From contig NZ_JAEUAW010000015.1 of NCBI RefSeq assembly GCF_019511665.1, positions 29,569 through 93,568 of the forward strand: a DNA stretch of 64,000 bases. The letters are read 5' to 3'. Within the stretch, counting starts at the first letter, position 1. The number at the start of each line of letters is the position of its first letter. Position numbers and translations under genes: made by a program. This document shows positions 1 through 11,071 of the stretch, piece after piece. The stretch is from Microbacterium jejuense (GTDB taxonomy: Bacteria; Actinomycetota; Actinomycetes; Actinomycetales; Microbacteriaceae). The notes under the pieces were generated by a model. It was not told where the DNA came from. It did no database searches and worked only from the letters and a program-made list of their open reading frames with translations.

Positions 1-1
1 G

Positions 2-586
2 CGCTACGACCGGCAGGGCGACGAGCACTACGACGTCATCAGCGCGTTCATCAAGTCGATCCGGGGCTCCGACGTCGACGCCGCCATCCACTACCTCGCA
101 CGCATGATCGAGGCGGGGGAGGATCCGCGGTTCATCGCGCGCCGCCTCATCATCTCGGCGGCCGAAGACATCGGCCTCGCCGACCCGCAGGCGCTGCCGA
201 TCGCGGTCGCCGCCGCCGACGCGGTCCAGTTCATCGGCATGCCAGAGGGCCGGATCCCGCTCGCGGAGGCCACCGTGTACCTCGCCACCACGGCGAAGTC
301 CAACGCGGCATACCTGGCGATCGACGCCGCGATCGCCGATGTGCGGGGTGGCGGCTTCGGCCGAGTGCCGATCCACCTGCGCGACGCCCACTACCCGGGC
401 GCCAAGCGGCTCGGCCACGGCAAGGGATACGTGTACCCGCACGACTCCGAGATCGGCATCTCGCCGCAGCAGTACCTCCCCGACGAGCTGCGCGGCCGCC
501 GCTACTACCAGCCGAAGGCGCTGGGCGCCGAGCGCGACGTGCAGGCCCGCCTGGAGAAGATCCGCCGCATCCTCGACGGCGACTGA
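2..586 (+). CDS. rarA: Replication-associated recombination protein A, C-terminal part
   Basis: The gene enters from the left edge, so only about the last 194 codons are present. The open frame begins at base 2 and stops with TGA at 584-586. The visible part matches the C-terminal helical and tetramerisation region of the RarA/MgsA (WHIP-like) AAA+ family: [20 protein letters not shown], then [17 protein letters not shown] and [19 protein letters not shown]. The family acts at stalled replication forks. The AAA+ Walker motifs lie outside the window. RarA upstream of alaS is a common actinobacterial arrangement. An internal ATG at 104 is not the start, because clear family sequence continues upstream of it. 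Confidence 0.93.
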   Translation, partial: RYDRQGDEHYDVISAFIKSIRGSDVDAAIHYLARMIEAGEDPRFIARRLIISAAEDIGLADPQALPIAVAAADAVQFIGMPEGRIPLAEATVYLATTAKSNAAYLAIDAAIADVRGGGFGRVPIHLRDAHYPGAKRLGHGKGYVYPHDSEIGISPQQYLPDELRGRRYYQPKALGAERDVQARLEKIRRILDGD

Positions 587-628
587 GCACCTGAACGACG
601 CCTGACCGGGTCGAAGCCCCGCGTCTGA

Positions 629-784
629 TAAGCTTGAGCGGCTCGAAACGCAGTTTTCGGGCATCCCCTCTCTTCTTCACCTACCTTCCGGCGTGCCCCG
701 GCGTGCAGTCCGGACAGGGCGAAGACAGGGCGATACGTCCGCGAGCCGTGAAAGACACGGCAGCGTCATCGAAAGGAACACTTC
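629..784 (+). promoter_or_regulatory. Probable rpsD promoter and leader
   Basis: The 198 bases between rarA and rpsD hold a TAAGCT (629-634) that fits an actinobacterial -10, with no convincing -35. The implied leader is about 145 nt. It contains a small CCGTG-AAAGA-CACGG hairpin (746-760) and a clear Shine-Dalgarno, GAAAGGA, at about 770-776. S4 often regulates its own mRNA through leader structure in other bacteria, but I cannot show a binding fold here. Confidence 0.4.
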
Positions 785-1414
785 GTGGCAACGAAGTCCC
801 AGGACCGCCGCAAGGTCCGTCTGTCCCGCGCTCTCGGCGTGGCCCTCACCCCGAAGGCCGCCAAGTACCTCGAGAAGCGCCCCTACGCTCCGGGTGAGCA
901 CGGCCGCACCAAGCGCAAGCAGGACAGCGACTACGCCGTCCGCCTCCGCGAGAAGCAGCGTCTGCGCGAGCAGTACGGCATCCGCGAGAAGCAGCTGCGC
1001 ATCCAGTTCAACGAGGCTCGCCGCACCCAGGGCCTGACGGGTGAGAACCTCGTCGAGCAGCTCGAGATGCGTCTGGACGCGCTCGTCCTGCGCGCCGGCT
1101 TCGCCCGCACCACCGCGCAGGCGCGCCAGCTCGTCGTGCACCGCCACATCCTCGTGGACGGCCAGCTCGTCGACCGTCCGTCGTTCCGCGTGAAGCCGGG
1201 TCAGCTCATCCACGTCAAGGCCAAGAGCGAGGGCATCGAGCCCTTCCAGGTCGCAGCTCTCGGCGGTCACGCCGAGGTCCTGCCGCCGGTTCCGGGCTAC
1301 CTCGAGGTCGAGCTCGACAAGCTCCAGGCCCGTCTCGTGCGCCGCCCCAAGCGCGCCGAGGTCCCCGTGGTCTGCGACGTCCAGCTCGTCGTCGAGTACT
1401 ACGCAGCGCGCTAA
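785..1414 (+). CDS. rpsD: 30S ribosomal protein S4
   Basis: This is the primary 16S rRNA-binding protein that nucleates assembly of the small-subunit body. The product is 209 aa, the usual bacterial length, and starts at GTG 785 behind GAAAGGA. It shows the basic N-terminal S4 region (KRPYAPGEHG) and the S4 RNA-binding domain at about residues 95-155, with RLDALVLRAGFARTTAQARQ and HRHILVDGQLVDRPS. There is no CxxC zinc motif in the N-terminal part, so this is the zinc-independent (C-) form. It stands alone rather than in the alpha operon with rpoA, and a strong terminator follows it. Confidence 0.98.
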   Translation: MATKSQDRRKVRLSRALGVALTPKAAKYLEKRPYAPGEHGRTKRKQDSDYAVRLREKQRLREQYGIREKQLRIQFNEARRTQGLTGENLVEQLEMRLDALVLRAGFARTTAQARQLVVHRHILVDGQLVDRPSFRVKPGQLIHVKAKSEGIEPFQVAALGGHAEVLPPVPGYLEVELDKLQARLVRRPKRAEVPVVCDVQLVVEYYAAR

Positions 1415-1451
1415 GCGTTTCGTCTCGCTTCGCTCGCTCGACGACCGAAGC

Positions 1452-1485
1452 ACGAAGGGCGTCGGGGTCACCCGACGCCCTTCGT
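1452..1485 (+). terminator. Rho-independent-type terminator of rpsD
   Basis: A perfect 15-bp stem (ACGAAGGGCGTCGGG at 1452-1466 with its complement at 1471-1485) closes a GTCA loop and is followed by CGTTTCCCC. It lies 37 nt after the rpsD stop codon. Confidence 0.85.
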
Positions 1486-1543
1486 CGTTTCCCCTTACGA
1501 TGGAGGGATGCCGCGCCCCGGCGGCCCGCAAGGAAGTGGTGAC

Positions 1544-1840
1544 ATGAAGAACCTGGTGTGGTTCCTGCTCGGCATCGCCGGAGGGTTCGTGGCGGCGCAC
1601 TTCATGAACAAGGACCCGCGAGGCCACGAGATCCTCGCCGACGTCGACGCGCGCATCACCGAGTTCACCGACCGCATCGGCGACGCCTACCGCGAGCAGG
1701 AGGCCCGGTTCGCCGGCATCGTCGACGATGTGCGGGATGCCGCAGCCGACGCCGCCGGCACCGCCAAGGACGCGGCGTCCACCGCCGCCGACGCGGTCGC
1801 CGACGCCGCCAAGGGCGCGGCCGACAAGCTCACCGACTGA
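1544..1840 (+). CDS. Small membrane-anchored protein upstream of alaS
   Basis: About 98 aa of unknown function. It has one N-terminal hydrophobic segment (LVWFLLGIAGGFVAAHF), then an acidic helical stretch and an Ala/Asp-rich repetitive tail (DAAADAAGTAKDAAS and similar) resembling YtxH or LEA-like helices. I chose ATG 1544 because AAGGAAG lies 7-8 nt upstream and the membrane segment then begins at once. An in-frame ATG at 1508 would add 12 residues. That start is also plausible, since TACGAT at 1496-1501 sits 6 nt before it, the geometry of a leaderless start. Related small proteins beside alaS occur in other actinobacteria, but no function can be assigned. Confidence 0.75.
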   Translation: MKNLVWFLLGIAGGFVAAHFMNKDPRGHEILADVDARITEFTDRIGDAYREQEARFAGIVDDVRDAAADAAGTAKDAASTAADAVADAAKGAADKLTD

Positions 1841-1921
1841 CCCGCGCACGACCGCTCACCGGCAGAGCCGGCGAGTCGGCGTGCCGCCCGACACGCATCC
1901 GCACGTACAGCAAGGACCCGC

Positions 1922-4579
1922 ATGAAGACCGCTGAGATCGCGCAGCGCTACCTCGCCTACTTCGAGAAGAACGGCCACACCATCGTCCCCTCGGCGTCGC
2001 TGGTGACCGACGACCCGGCGCTGCTGTTCACGGTGGCCGGCATGGTGCCGTTCATCCCGTACCTGTCGGGCGACGTGCCGGCTCCGTATGCGCGGGCGGC
2101 CGACAACCAGAAGTGCATCCGCACCAACGACATCGAAGAGGTCGGCAAGACCCCGCGTCACGGCACGTTCTTCCAGATGCTCGGCAACTGGTCGTTCGGC
2201 GACTACTTCAAAGAGGGCGCCATCCGCTACGCCTGGGAGCTGCTGACGAGCTCCGAGGCGGACGGCGGTCTGGGTTTCGACCCGAAGGACCTCTGGGTCA
2301 CCGTCTACGAAGAGGACGACGAGGCGCACGACCTCTGGCTGCAGCTGACCGACCTGCCCGCGGAGCGCATCCAGCGCCTGGGCAAGGACACCAACTACTG
2401 GAGCACCGGGCTTCCGGGCCCCGCGGGCCCCTGCTCGGAGATCTTCTTCGACCGTGGCCCCGCCTACGGCGTCGACGGCGGACCGGCGACCGATGACGAC
2501 CGCTACGTCGAGATCTGGAACCTCGTGTTCATGCAGTACGAGATCACGAACGTCCGCTCGAAGTACGACTTCGACATCGTCGGCGAGCTGCCCAACAAGA
2601 ACATCGACACCGGCATGGGCCTGGAGCGCATCGCGTTCATCAAGCAGGGCGTCGACAACATGTACGAGACGGACCAGGTGCGTCCGGTGCTCGACAAGGC
2701 CGTGGAGCTCTCGGGCCGCACGTACGGCGCGAACCACGAGGACGACGTGCGCTTCCGGGTCGTGGCCGACCACGTGCGCTCGTCGCTCATGCTGATGTCG
2801 GACGGCGTCACGCCGTCCAACGACGGTCGCGGCTACATCCTGCGCCGGCTCATGCGCCGCGCCATCCGCTCCATGCGTCTGCTGGGCGTCGACGGGCCGA
2901 CGTTCGAGGTGCTGTTCACGGCTTCCCGCGACGCCATGAAGGAGGCGTACCCGGTCGTCGAGACAGACTGGGCCCGCATCTCGCAGTACGCGCTGGCCGA
3001 GGAGGCGACGTTCCTGCGCACGCTCGCGGCGGGGGAGTCGATCCTCGAGGAGTCGCTCGTCGAGACCAAGTCCTCCGGCGGCACGACGATCGCCGGCTCC
3101 GAGGCGTTCCTCCTGCACGACACGTACGGCTTTCCGATCGACCTGACGCTCGAGATCGCCGAGGAGGCGGGCCTCTCGGTCGACCGCGCGGCGTTCGACA
3201 CCCTCATGCAGGAGCAGCGCGCCCGTGCCAAGGCCGACGCCCGCGCCCGCAAGCGCCAGCTGGCCGACACGAGCGTCTACCGCGACCTGCGTGCGCTCGG
3301 CGAGACCGGCTTCACCGGCTACTCCGACCTCGAGACCGAGTCGCGCGTGCTCGGCATCCTGGTCGACGGCGTGTCGGTGGACCGTGCGACGACCGGCCAG
3401 ATCGCCGAGGTGATCCTCGCCGAGACCGCGCTGTACGCCGAGTCGGGCGGCCAGGTCGCCGACAAGGGCGTCATCGTGGGCCCGGGCTATGAGCTCGAGG
3501 TCCTCGACGTGCAGAAGCCCGTCCCCGGCCTCATCAGCCACACCGTCGAGGTGTCGTCCGGCGAGGTCGGCGTCGGCCAGCCGGCGACGTCGGTCGTGGA
3601 TGCCGCCAACCGCCGCGCCGCCCGCCAGGCCCACTCCGCCACCCACCTGGTGCACGCCGCCCTGCGCGACACGCTCGGCAAGACGGCGACGCAGGCGGGG
3701 TCGCTCAACCGCGCCGGCTACATGCGCTTCGACTTCTCGTGGGGTCAGGCGCTGTCGGACGAGACCAAGAGCGAGATCGAAGAGATCGCCAACAACGCGG
3801 TGCGCGACAACCTCGAGGTGACCACGCGCGTGCTGCCGCTGGACGAGGCGAAGTCGCTCGGCGCCATGGCGCTGTTCGGCGAGAAGTACGGCGACACGGT
3901 CCGCATGGTCGACATCGGTGGACCGTGGTCGCGCGAGCTGTGCGCGGGCACCCACGTGTCGACGAGCGCCGAGATCGGGCTCATCAGCCTCGTGGGCGAA
4001 TCGTCGGTCGGCGCCTCGAACCGCCGCGTCGAGGCCCTCGTGGGGCTGGACGCCTTCCGGTCGCTGGCGGCCGAGCGGGCGCTGGTGTCGCAGCTGACGA
4101 CGTCGCTCAAGGCGCCGCGCGAACAGCTGCCGCAGCGCATCGCGGAGCTTCAGGCGAACCTCAAGGCCGCCGAGAAGAAGATCGCCGCGTTCGAGGCGAA
4201 GGCGCTCGGCGACCGCCTGCCCGCGCTGGCTGCCGCCGCGACCCGCGTCGGCGACACCCTCGTCGTGGCCGAGTCGCTCGGGTCGGCGGCATCCGCCGAT
4301 GACGTGCGCTCGCTGGCCCTGCAGGTGCGCGAGCGCCTCGGCTCGGACGCGGCGGTCGTCGCGCTCGGCGCCGTCGTCAACGATCGTCCGGTCGTCATCG
4401 TCGCCACCAACGACGCCGCACGAAGCGCCGGCGCCAAGGCGGGAGTGCTCGCCAAGGCGGCCGCGGGAGTGCTCGGCGGCGGCGGCGGTGGTCGCGACGA
4501 CGTCGCGCAGGGCGGCGGAACGGATGCGGCGGCCCTGCCGGCCGCGCTCGGCTCGGTGAAGGACGCCGTCGCGGCGTGA
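1922..4579 (+). CDS. alaS: Alanyl-tRNA synthetase
   Basis: Charges tRNA-Ala with alanine in the cytoplasm. The product is 885 aa, normal for the family. The class II catalytic core is N-terminal (GHTIVPSASLV, RTNDIEEVGKTPRHGTFFQM, TGMGLERIA). The editing domain carries the zinc ligands H571/H575 (HSATH) and C674/H678 (CAGTH). A C-terminal coiled coil and a glycine-rich C-Ala domain (GVLGGGGGGRDD) follow. ATG 1922 is preceded by AGCAAGGACCCGC. It probably heads the cluster with ruvX, mltG and the aro genes, since its TGA overlaps the ruvX GTG. Confidence 0.98.
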   Translation: MKTAEIAQRYLAYFEKNGHTIVPSASLVTDDPALLFTVAGMVPFIPYLSGDVPAPYARAADNQKCIRTNDIEEVGKTPRHGTFFQMLGNWSFGDYFKEGAIRYAWELLTSSEADGGLGFDPKDLWVTVYEEDDEAHDLWLQLTDLPAERIQRLGKDTNYWSTGLPGPAGPCSEIFFDRGPAYGVDGGPATDDDRYVEIWNLVFMQYEITNVRSKYDFDIVGELPNKNIDTGMGLERIAFIKQGVDNMYETDQVRPVLDKAVELSGRTYGANHEDDVRFRVVADHVRSSLMLMSDGVTPSNDGRGYILRRLMRRAIRSMRLLGVDGPTFEVLFTASRDAMKEAYPVVETDWARISQYALAEEATFLRTLAAGESILEESLVETKSSGGTTIAGSEAFLLHDTYGFPIDLTLEIAEEAGLSVDRAAFDTLMQEQRARAKADARARKRQLADTSVYRDLRALGETGFTGYSDLETESRVLGILVDGVSVDRATTGQIAEVILAETALYAESGGQVADKGVIVGPGYELEVLDVQKPVPGLISHTVEVSSGEVGVGQPATSVVDAANRRAARQAHSATHLVHAALRDTLGKTATQAGSLNRAGYMRFDFSWGQALSDETKSEIEEIANNAVRDNLEVTTRVLPLDEAKSLGAMALFGEKYGDTVRMVDIGGPWSRELCAGTHVSTSAEIGLISLVGESSVGASNRRVEALVGLDAFRSLAAERALVSQLTTSLKAPREQLPQRIAELQANLKAAEKKIAAFEAKALGDRLPALAAAATRVGDTLVVAESLGSAASADDVRSLALQVRERLGSDAAVVALGAVVNDRPVVIVATNDAARSAGAKAGVLAKAAAGVLGGGGGGRDDVAQGGGTDAAALPAALGSVKDAVAA

Positions 4580-5043
4580 GCGACTTCAGGCGGGGCACCC
4601 GACTCGGCGTCGACGTGGGCAAGGCGCGCGTCGGGGTCGCCAAGTGCGACCCCGACGGCCTGCTCGCCACCCCTGTCGAGACGGTGCCACGGGACGAGGC
4701 CACCGTGGCGAGGATCGTCGCTCTGGCCGACGAGCACTCGGCGTTCGAGCTGTACGTCGGTCTGCCCCTGAATCTGCGCGGCGAAGACACGCCGTCGACC
4801 CAGGATGCGCGCGACGTCGCGGCGGCCCTCGCAGCCGCGTCAGGACTCACCGTCCGCCTCGTCGACGAGCGGCTCTCGACCGTCTCGGCACACGCGGCAC
4901 TGCGCAGTTCGGGGCGATCCCAGCGATCGTCGCGTAGCATCGTTGACCAGGTCGCCGCTGTCGTGCTGCTTCAGCAGGCACTCGATGTCGAGAAGAGCAC
5001 CGGCCGCCCGCCCGGAACCCCCGTCCCCCAGGAGCCCGCCTGA
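4576..5043 (+). CDS. ruvX: Putative pre-16S rRNA nuclease / Holliday junction resolvase-like RuvX (YqgF)
   Basis: A 155-aa RNase H-fold protein. It has the family motifs LGVDVGKARVGVAKCD (first Asp), YVGLPLNLRGEDTPSTQDA, RLVDERLST (Glu) and SIVDQVAAVVLLQ (last Asp). YqgF proteins process the 5' end of 16S rRNA in E. coli; the actinobacterial form has been described as a Holliday junction resolvase. It starts at GTG 4576, overlapping the alaS stop by 4 nt, and its own stop overlaps the mltG start. Translation is therefore probably coupled across alaS, ruvX and mltG, the usual actinobacterial order. Confidence 0.95.
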   Translation: MSDFRRGTRLGVDVGKARVGVAKCDPDGLLATPVETVPRDEATVARIVALADEHSAFELYVGLPLNLRGEDTPSTQDARDVAAALAAASGLTVRLVDERLSTVSAHAALRSSGRSQRSSRSIVDQVAAVVLLQQALDVEKSTGRPPGTPVPQEPA

Positions 5044-6737
5044 TGCCCGACTCATCGCCCGACGGCGCGGCAGCGCCGCTGTCGCGCCGCGCCGCCCGTG
5101 AGGCCGCCGCCCGGCAGGCGGCCACCGGCGCGACCCCGACGGCGAACCCGCAGACCCCCGCGCCGGCGCAGCCCGCGCCGGCACAGGCCGCCCCGGCGCA
5201 GCACTCGGCGCCCGCGGTGTCGTGGGAGTCCCTCATCACGGGGTCGACGCCGGTCGTCGGGAGCGGTTCCACGGCACCGGAACCCACCCCCGGACCAGTG
5301 GAGCCGGCGCCGGAGGACGCACCGGGCAGCGGGTTCCAGCCGGTGCCGCTGCGCGCTCCGCGCCCCACCCGCAGTGACGTCGACGCGACGCCCGAGACCG
5401 ATCCGTGGCTGTTCTCCGGAGACACGGCGCCCGCGATGCCCTACAGTCGGGGCAACACCGGCGCGACCGCGACGGTGACCGCCGCGGCCACCCGGACGGC
5501 GACGATGCCCGAGAAGACGCCCGAACGGGCAGAGCAGCGCCCCGCGACGGGAACGCTGGACGACCTGTTCAGCGGGTCGACCTCGACGGACGACATCGGA
5601 CACGTGCCCCCGGCCAAGAACAAGAAGCGCCGCCGCATCGGCGGCTGGATCGCGCTCGGAGTGGTGCTGCTGATCCTGGGCGGCATCGCCGCGGGCGGGC
5701 TGTACGTCTGGAACACGTACGAGCCCCAGATCCGCAAGGTCATGGGCTGGGAAGAGCCCAAGGACTACGAGGCCGGCCTCGCGAACGGCGAGACGTCGAT
5801 CACGATCATGTCGGGCGACACGGGTCAGCCGATCTCGGAGGCGCTGTTCAACGCAGGCGTCACCAAGACCGCGGGCGCCTTCTACGACTACCTGATCGAG
5901 ACCGGCCAGAACCCCAACTTCCAGCCGGGCGTCTACAAGCTGCAGAAGCAGATGACGAGCGAGGCCGCCCTCGCGGCGCTGATGGACCCCGCCAATCGGC
6001 AGGAGAACACGGCGCAGATCCCCGAGGGCTACAGCGTCGACGGCACACTCGAGCGCATCTCGGAGGGCACCGGCATCCCGCTCGCCGACCTGCAGGCGGC
6101 GGCCGCCGACCCCTCCGTCTACGGCATCTCGGTGGACCCCGCGATCGCCGCGGCCGGCGGGCAGCCGCTGGAGGGCTGGTTGTTCCCGGCGACGTACACG
6201 TTCGACCCGGGCACAACCGCCCAGGCCGCGATCCAGACGCTCGTGAACCGCACGATCCAGTCGCTGGATGCCGCCGGCGTACCCGTCGAGAAGCGCCAGG
6301 AGATCCTCACGACAGCGTCGATCATCCAGCGCGAGGCGCGGTACGAGGCCGACATGCAGAAGGTGTCGCGCGTGATCCTCAACCGGCTCGACGCGAACAA
6401 CCAAGAGACCTTCGGCAAGCTGCAGATGGACTCGACCGCGCAGTACGGCTACGGCGAGCTGCACGCGGGCTCCGCCAGCACGTCCGACGAGGCGCAGAAC
6501 GACCCCAACCCCTGGAACACCTACGTGCACACGGGGCTGCCGATCGGCCCGATCTCCAACCCCGGCGATGTGGCGATCGACGCCGCGATGCACCCCGCCG
6601 ACGGTCCGTGGCTCTACTTCGTGACAGTCAACATGGACACCGGCGAGACGATCTTCACCAACACGTACAACGAGCACTTGAAGTACGTGAAGCAGATGCA
6701 GCAGTGGTGCTCCGAGCACCCGGACTCGGGGTGCTGA
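5043..6737 (+). CDS. mltG: Endolytic peptidoglycan transglycosylase MltG
   Basis: Cleaves nascent glycan strands at the membrane and so sets their length. The product is 564 aa. A long Pro/Ala-rich disordered cytoplasmic tail (about 1-190) precedes basic KNKKRRR and one membrane segment (WIALGVVLLILGGIAAGGLY, about 203-222). A LysM-like part follows, then the YceG catalytic domain with ASIIQREARYEADM (probable catalytic Glu) and LNRLDANNQETFGKLQMDST. The C-terminus ends CSEHPDSGC. ATG 5043 overlaps the ruvX stop (TGATG). The extended N-tail is common in actinobacterial MltG and may be a site of regulation, which is inference. Confidence 0.95.
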   Translation: MPDSSPDGAAAPLSRRAAREAAARQAATGATPTANPQTPAPAQPAPAQAAPAQHSAPAVSWESLITGSTPVVGSGSTAPEPTPGPVEPAPEDAPGSGFQPVPLRAPRPTRSDVDATPETDPWLFSGDTAPAMPYSRGNTGATATVTAAATRTATMPEKTPERAEQRPATGTLDDLFSGSTSTDDIGHVPPAKNKKRRRIGGWIALGVVLLILGGIAAGGLYVWNTYEPQIRKVMGWEEPKDYEAGLANGETSITIMSGDTGQPISEALFNAGVTKTAGAFYDYLIETGQNPNFQPGVYKLQKQMTSEAALAALMDPANRQENTAQIPEGYSVDGTLERISEGTGIPLADLQAAAADPSVYGISVDPAIAAAGGQPLEGWLFPATYTFDPGTTAQAAIQTLVNRTIQSLDAAGVPVEKRQEILTTASIIQREARYEADMQKVSRVILNRLDANNQETFGKLQMDSTAQYGYGELHAGSASTSDEAQNDPNPWNTYVHTGLPIGPISNPGDVAIDAAMHPADGPWLYFVTVNMDTGETIFTNTYNEHLKYVKQMQQWCSEHPDSGC

Positions 6738-7582
6738 ACCCGGCAGCCGCGCGCCTGGAGGTGTGGGGCGATCCGATCGCGCACAGCCGCTCGCCGCAGC
6801 TGCACGCCGCCGCGTACGACGTGCTGGGGCTCGACTGGAGCTACGGTCGTCGCCGCGTGGGCGAACGATCGTTCGCGGCTGAGCTGGCGACGCTCGATGA
6901 CGCGTGGCGCGGGCTGTCGCTCACGATGCCGCTCAAAGGCGTGGCGTACGCGGCGGCGGCGAACCTCGACCGTCGTGCCGAGCTGACCGGCGCCGTCAAC
7001 ACCCTGCTGCTCGATCCGGACGGGCCGCGCGGGTTCAACACCGACGTCGGCGGCATCGTCCGCACCCTCGCCGACGACGGACTCACCACGGTGCCGAGCG
7101 CACGGATCGTCGGCGCCGGCGCGACGGCGACCTCCGCGGTCGTGGCCCTCAGCGAGCTCGGGGCGCGCGAGATCCAGGTGGTCGCCCGCCGTCCCGAGGC
7201 CGTCGCGCCCCTGGTGGCTCTGGGCGAGCGCCTCGGCGTCGAGGTCACGGCAGCGCCGTTCGCGGCATCCCTCTCGCACGAGGTGCCGCTCACGATCGCG
7301 ACGCTCCCCGGTGATGCGCCGGTGCAGGATGCCGCGGCCGACGCCCTCGCCGACACCGGCGGTCTGCTGCTCGACGTGGTGTACGGCCACTGGCCGACCG
7401 CGCTGTCGGCGGCGTGGGACCGTGCGGGAGCGACAGCGCGTTCAGGGCTCGGGATGCTGCTGCACCAGGCACTGCTGCAGATCCGGATCTTCCGCCATGG
7501 CGACCCCGACACCCCCCTGGACGCCGAGGACCGCGTGCTCCGGGCGATGCGGGGAGTGCTCGAGGGCACCGCCGCGGCGTAA
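6731..7582 (+). CDS. aroE: Shikimate dehydrogenase
   Basis: Catalyses the NADPH-dependent reduction of 3-dehydroshikimate to shikimate in the chorismate pathway. The product is about 283 aa from GTG 6731, which overlaps the mltG stop by 7 nt. Substrate-site motifs are visible: SRSPQLHAAAYDVLGL, SLTMPLKG with catalytic Lys at about 69, GAVNTLL, and GFNTD with Asp at about 105. The nucleotide-binding loop reads VGAGATATSAV, and the C-terminus ends with GMLLHQALLQIRIF. The frame continues open far upstream inside mltG, but that is a shadow and not a fusion, because MltG is complete in its own frame. Confidence 0.94.
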   Translation: MLNPAAARLEVWGDPIAHSRSPQLHAAAYDVLGLDWSYGRRRVGERSFAAELATLDDAWRGLSLTMPLKGVAYAAAANLDRRAELTGAVNTLLLDPDGPRGFNTDVGGIVRTLADDGLTTVPSARIVGAGATATSAVVALSELGAREIQVVARRPEAVAPLVALGERLGVEVTAAPFAASLSHEVPLTIATLPGDAPVQDAAADALADTGGLLLDVVYGHWPTALSAAWDRAGATARSGLGMLLHQALLQIRIFRHGDPDTPLDAEDRVLRAMRGVLEGTAAA

Positions 7583-7612
7583 CCGGCGCGCCGGGCGTGG
7601 GAGACTGGAGCA

Positions 7613-8840
7613 ATGCTCCGCGTGCTCACGGCCGGCGAATCCCACGGCCCCGAACTCGTCGCCGTCATGGAGGGCCTGCCTGCGGGCGTCCCGATCTCCC
7701 GCGCCGCGATCCAGGCGGATCTCGCGCGCCGCAAGCTCGGCTACGGCCGCGGCTCGCGCATGAAGTTCGAAGAGGACGAGCTGACGATCTCGTCGGGCGT
7801 GCGCCACGGCTACACGCTCGGCAGCCCCATCGCGCTGCGCATCGGCAACACCGAATGGCCCAAGTGGGTCGAGGTCATGAGCGCCGAGCCCGTCGAGCTC
7901 ACCGACAAGTCCCGCGGCCGCGGCGCCGCGCTCACGCGTCCGCGCCCCGGCCACGCCGACCTCGTGGGCATGCAGAAGTACGGCTTCGACGAAGCCCGGC
8001 CGATCCTCGAGCGCGCGAGCGCGCGCGAGACCGCGGCGCGCGTCGCCCTCGGCGCCCTGGCCCGCGCGTTCCTCGGCGAGCTCGGCATCCGCCTCGTCAG
8101 CCACACGCTGTCGATCGGTCCCGTCCAGGTGCCGGCCGGTTCCGCCCTGCCGACGCCCGACGACGTCGACGCGCTCGACGCCGACCCGCTGCGCTGCTTC
8201 GACCCGGCCACGAGCGCGGCCATGGTCGAAGAGGTCGATGCGGCCAAGAAGGACGGCGACACGCTCGGCGGCATCGTCGAGGTGCTCGCGTACGGCCTCC
8301 CGCCGGGGCTCGGCTCGCACGTGCACTGGGACCGCCGCCTCGACGCGAAGCTCGCACAGGCGCTCATGAGCATCCAGGCGATCAAGGGGGTCGAGGTCGG
8401 CGACGGCTTCGAGACCACGCGCCGTCGCGGCTCCGCTGCGCACGACGAGCTGTACACCGCAGAGGACGGCATCACCCGTTCCAGCGACAAGGCGGGCGGC
8501 ACCGAGGGCGGCATGTCCACCGGCACCGTGCTGCGCGTGCGCGCGGGCATGAAGCCGATCGCGACAGTCCCGCGGGCGCTGCACACCGTCGACGTCGCCA
8601 CCGGCGATGCCGCTCAGGCCCACCACCAGCGCTCGGACGTCTGCGCCGTCCCGGCTGCGGGCGTCGTCGCCGAGGCGATGGTCGCGGTCGTGCTCGCCGA
8701 GGTCGTGCTCGAGAAGTTCGGCGGCGACAGCGTCGCCGAGACCCGGCGCAACCTCGAGGGCTACCTCGCGGCGATCCCGGACGCCTTGCGCACCGCCGCC
8801 GAGAGCGACACCGCCCTGACCGGCGAGGTCGCTGTCAGCC

Positions 8841-8857
<17 letters not shown>
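7613..8857 (+). CDS. aroC: Chorismate synthase
   Basis: Converts EPSP to chorismate using reduced FMN. The product is 414 aa. Signature motifs are [18 protein letters not shown] near the N-terminus, [45 protein letters not shown] and [19 protein letters not shown] 7613 has GGAG 7 nt upstream, and a GAGACT at a leaderless-like distance. The 3' end overlaps aroK by 17 nt. Together with aroE, aroK, aroB and the nearby aroQ, this covers most of the common aromatic pathway. aroA and the DAHP synthase gene are not in the window. Confidence 0.98.
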
Positions 8858-10974
<2,117 letters not shown>

Positions 10975-11071
10975 GCCTGAGCGGTCTCACCAGGATCAGG
11001 TGATGCGGCCGGCTCGCCCCGACTGCCAGACTGGCGCCGCGCAGGAGATGCGCCTGTCGAAGGGAGTCGTC

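Noticed and set aside
1856..3955. A 699-codon minus-strand open frame opposite alaS
   Set aside because: Antisense to complete AlaS; no family features.
5405..7582. A continuous plus-strand frame suggesting an MltG-AroE fusion
   Set aside because: The upstream part is an out-of-frame reading of mltG. MltG ends normally at 6737, and AroE family sequence begins just after GTG 6731.
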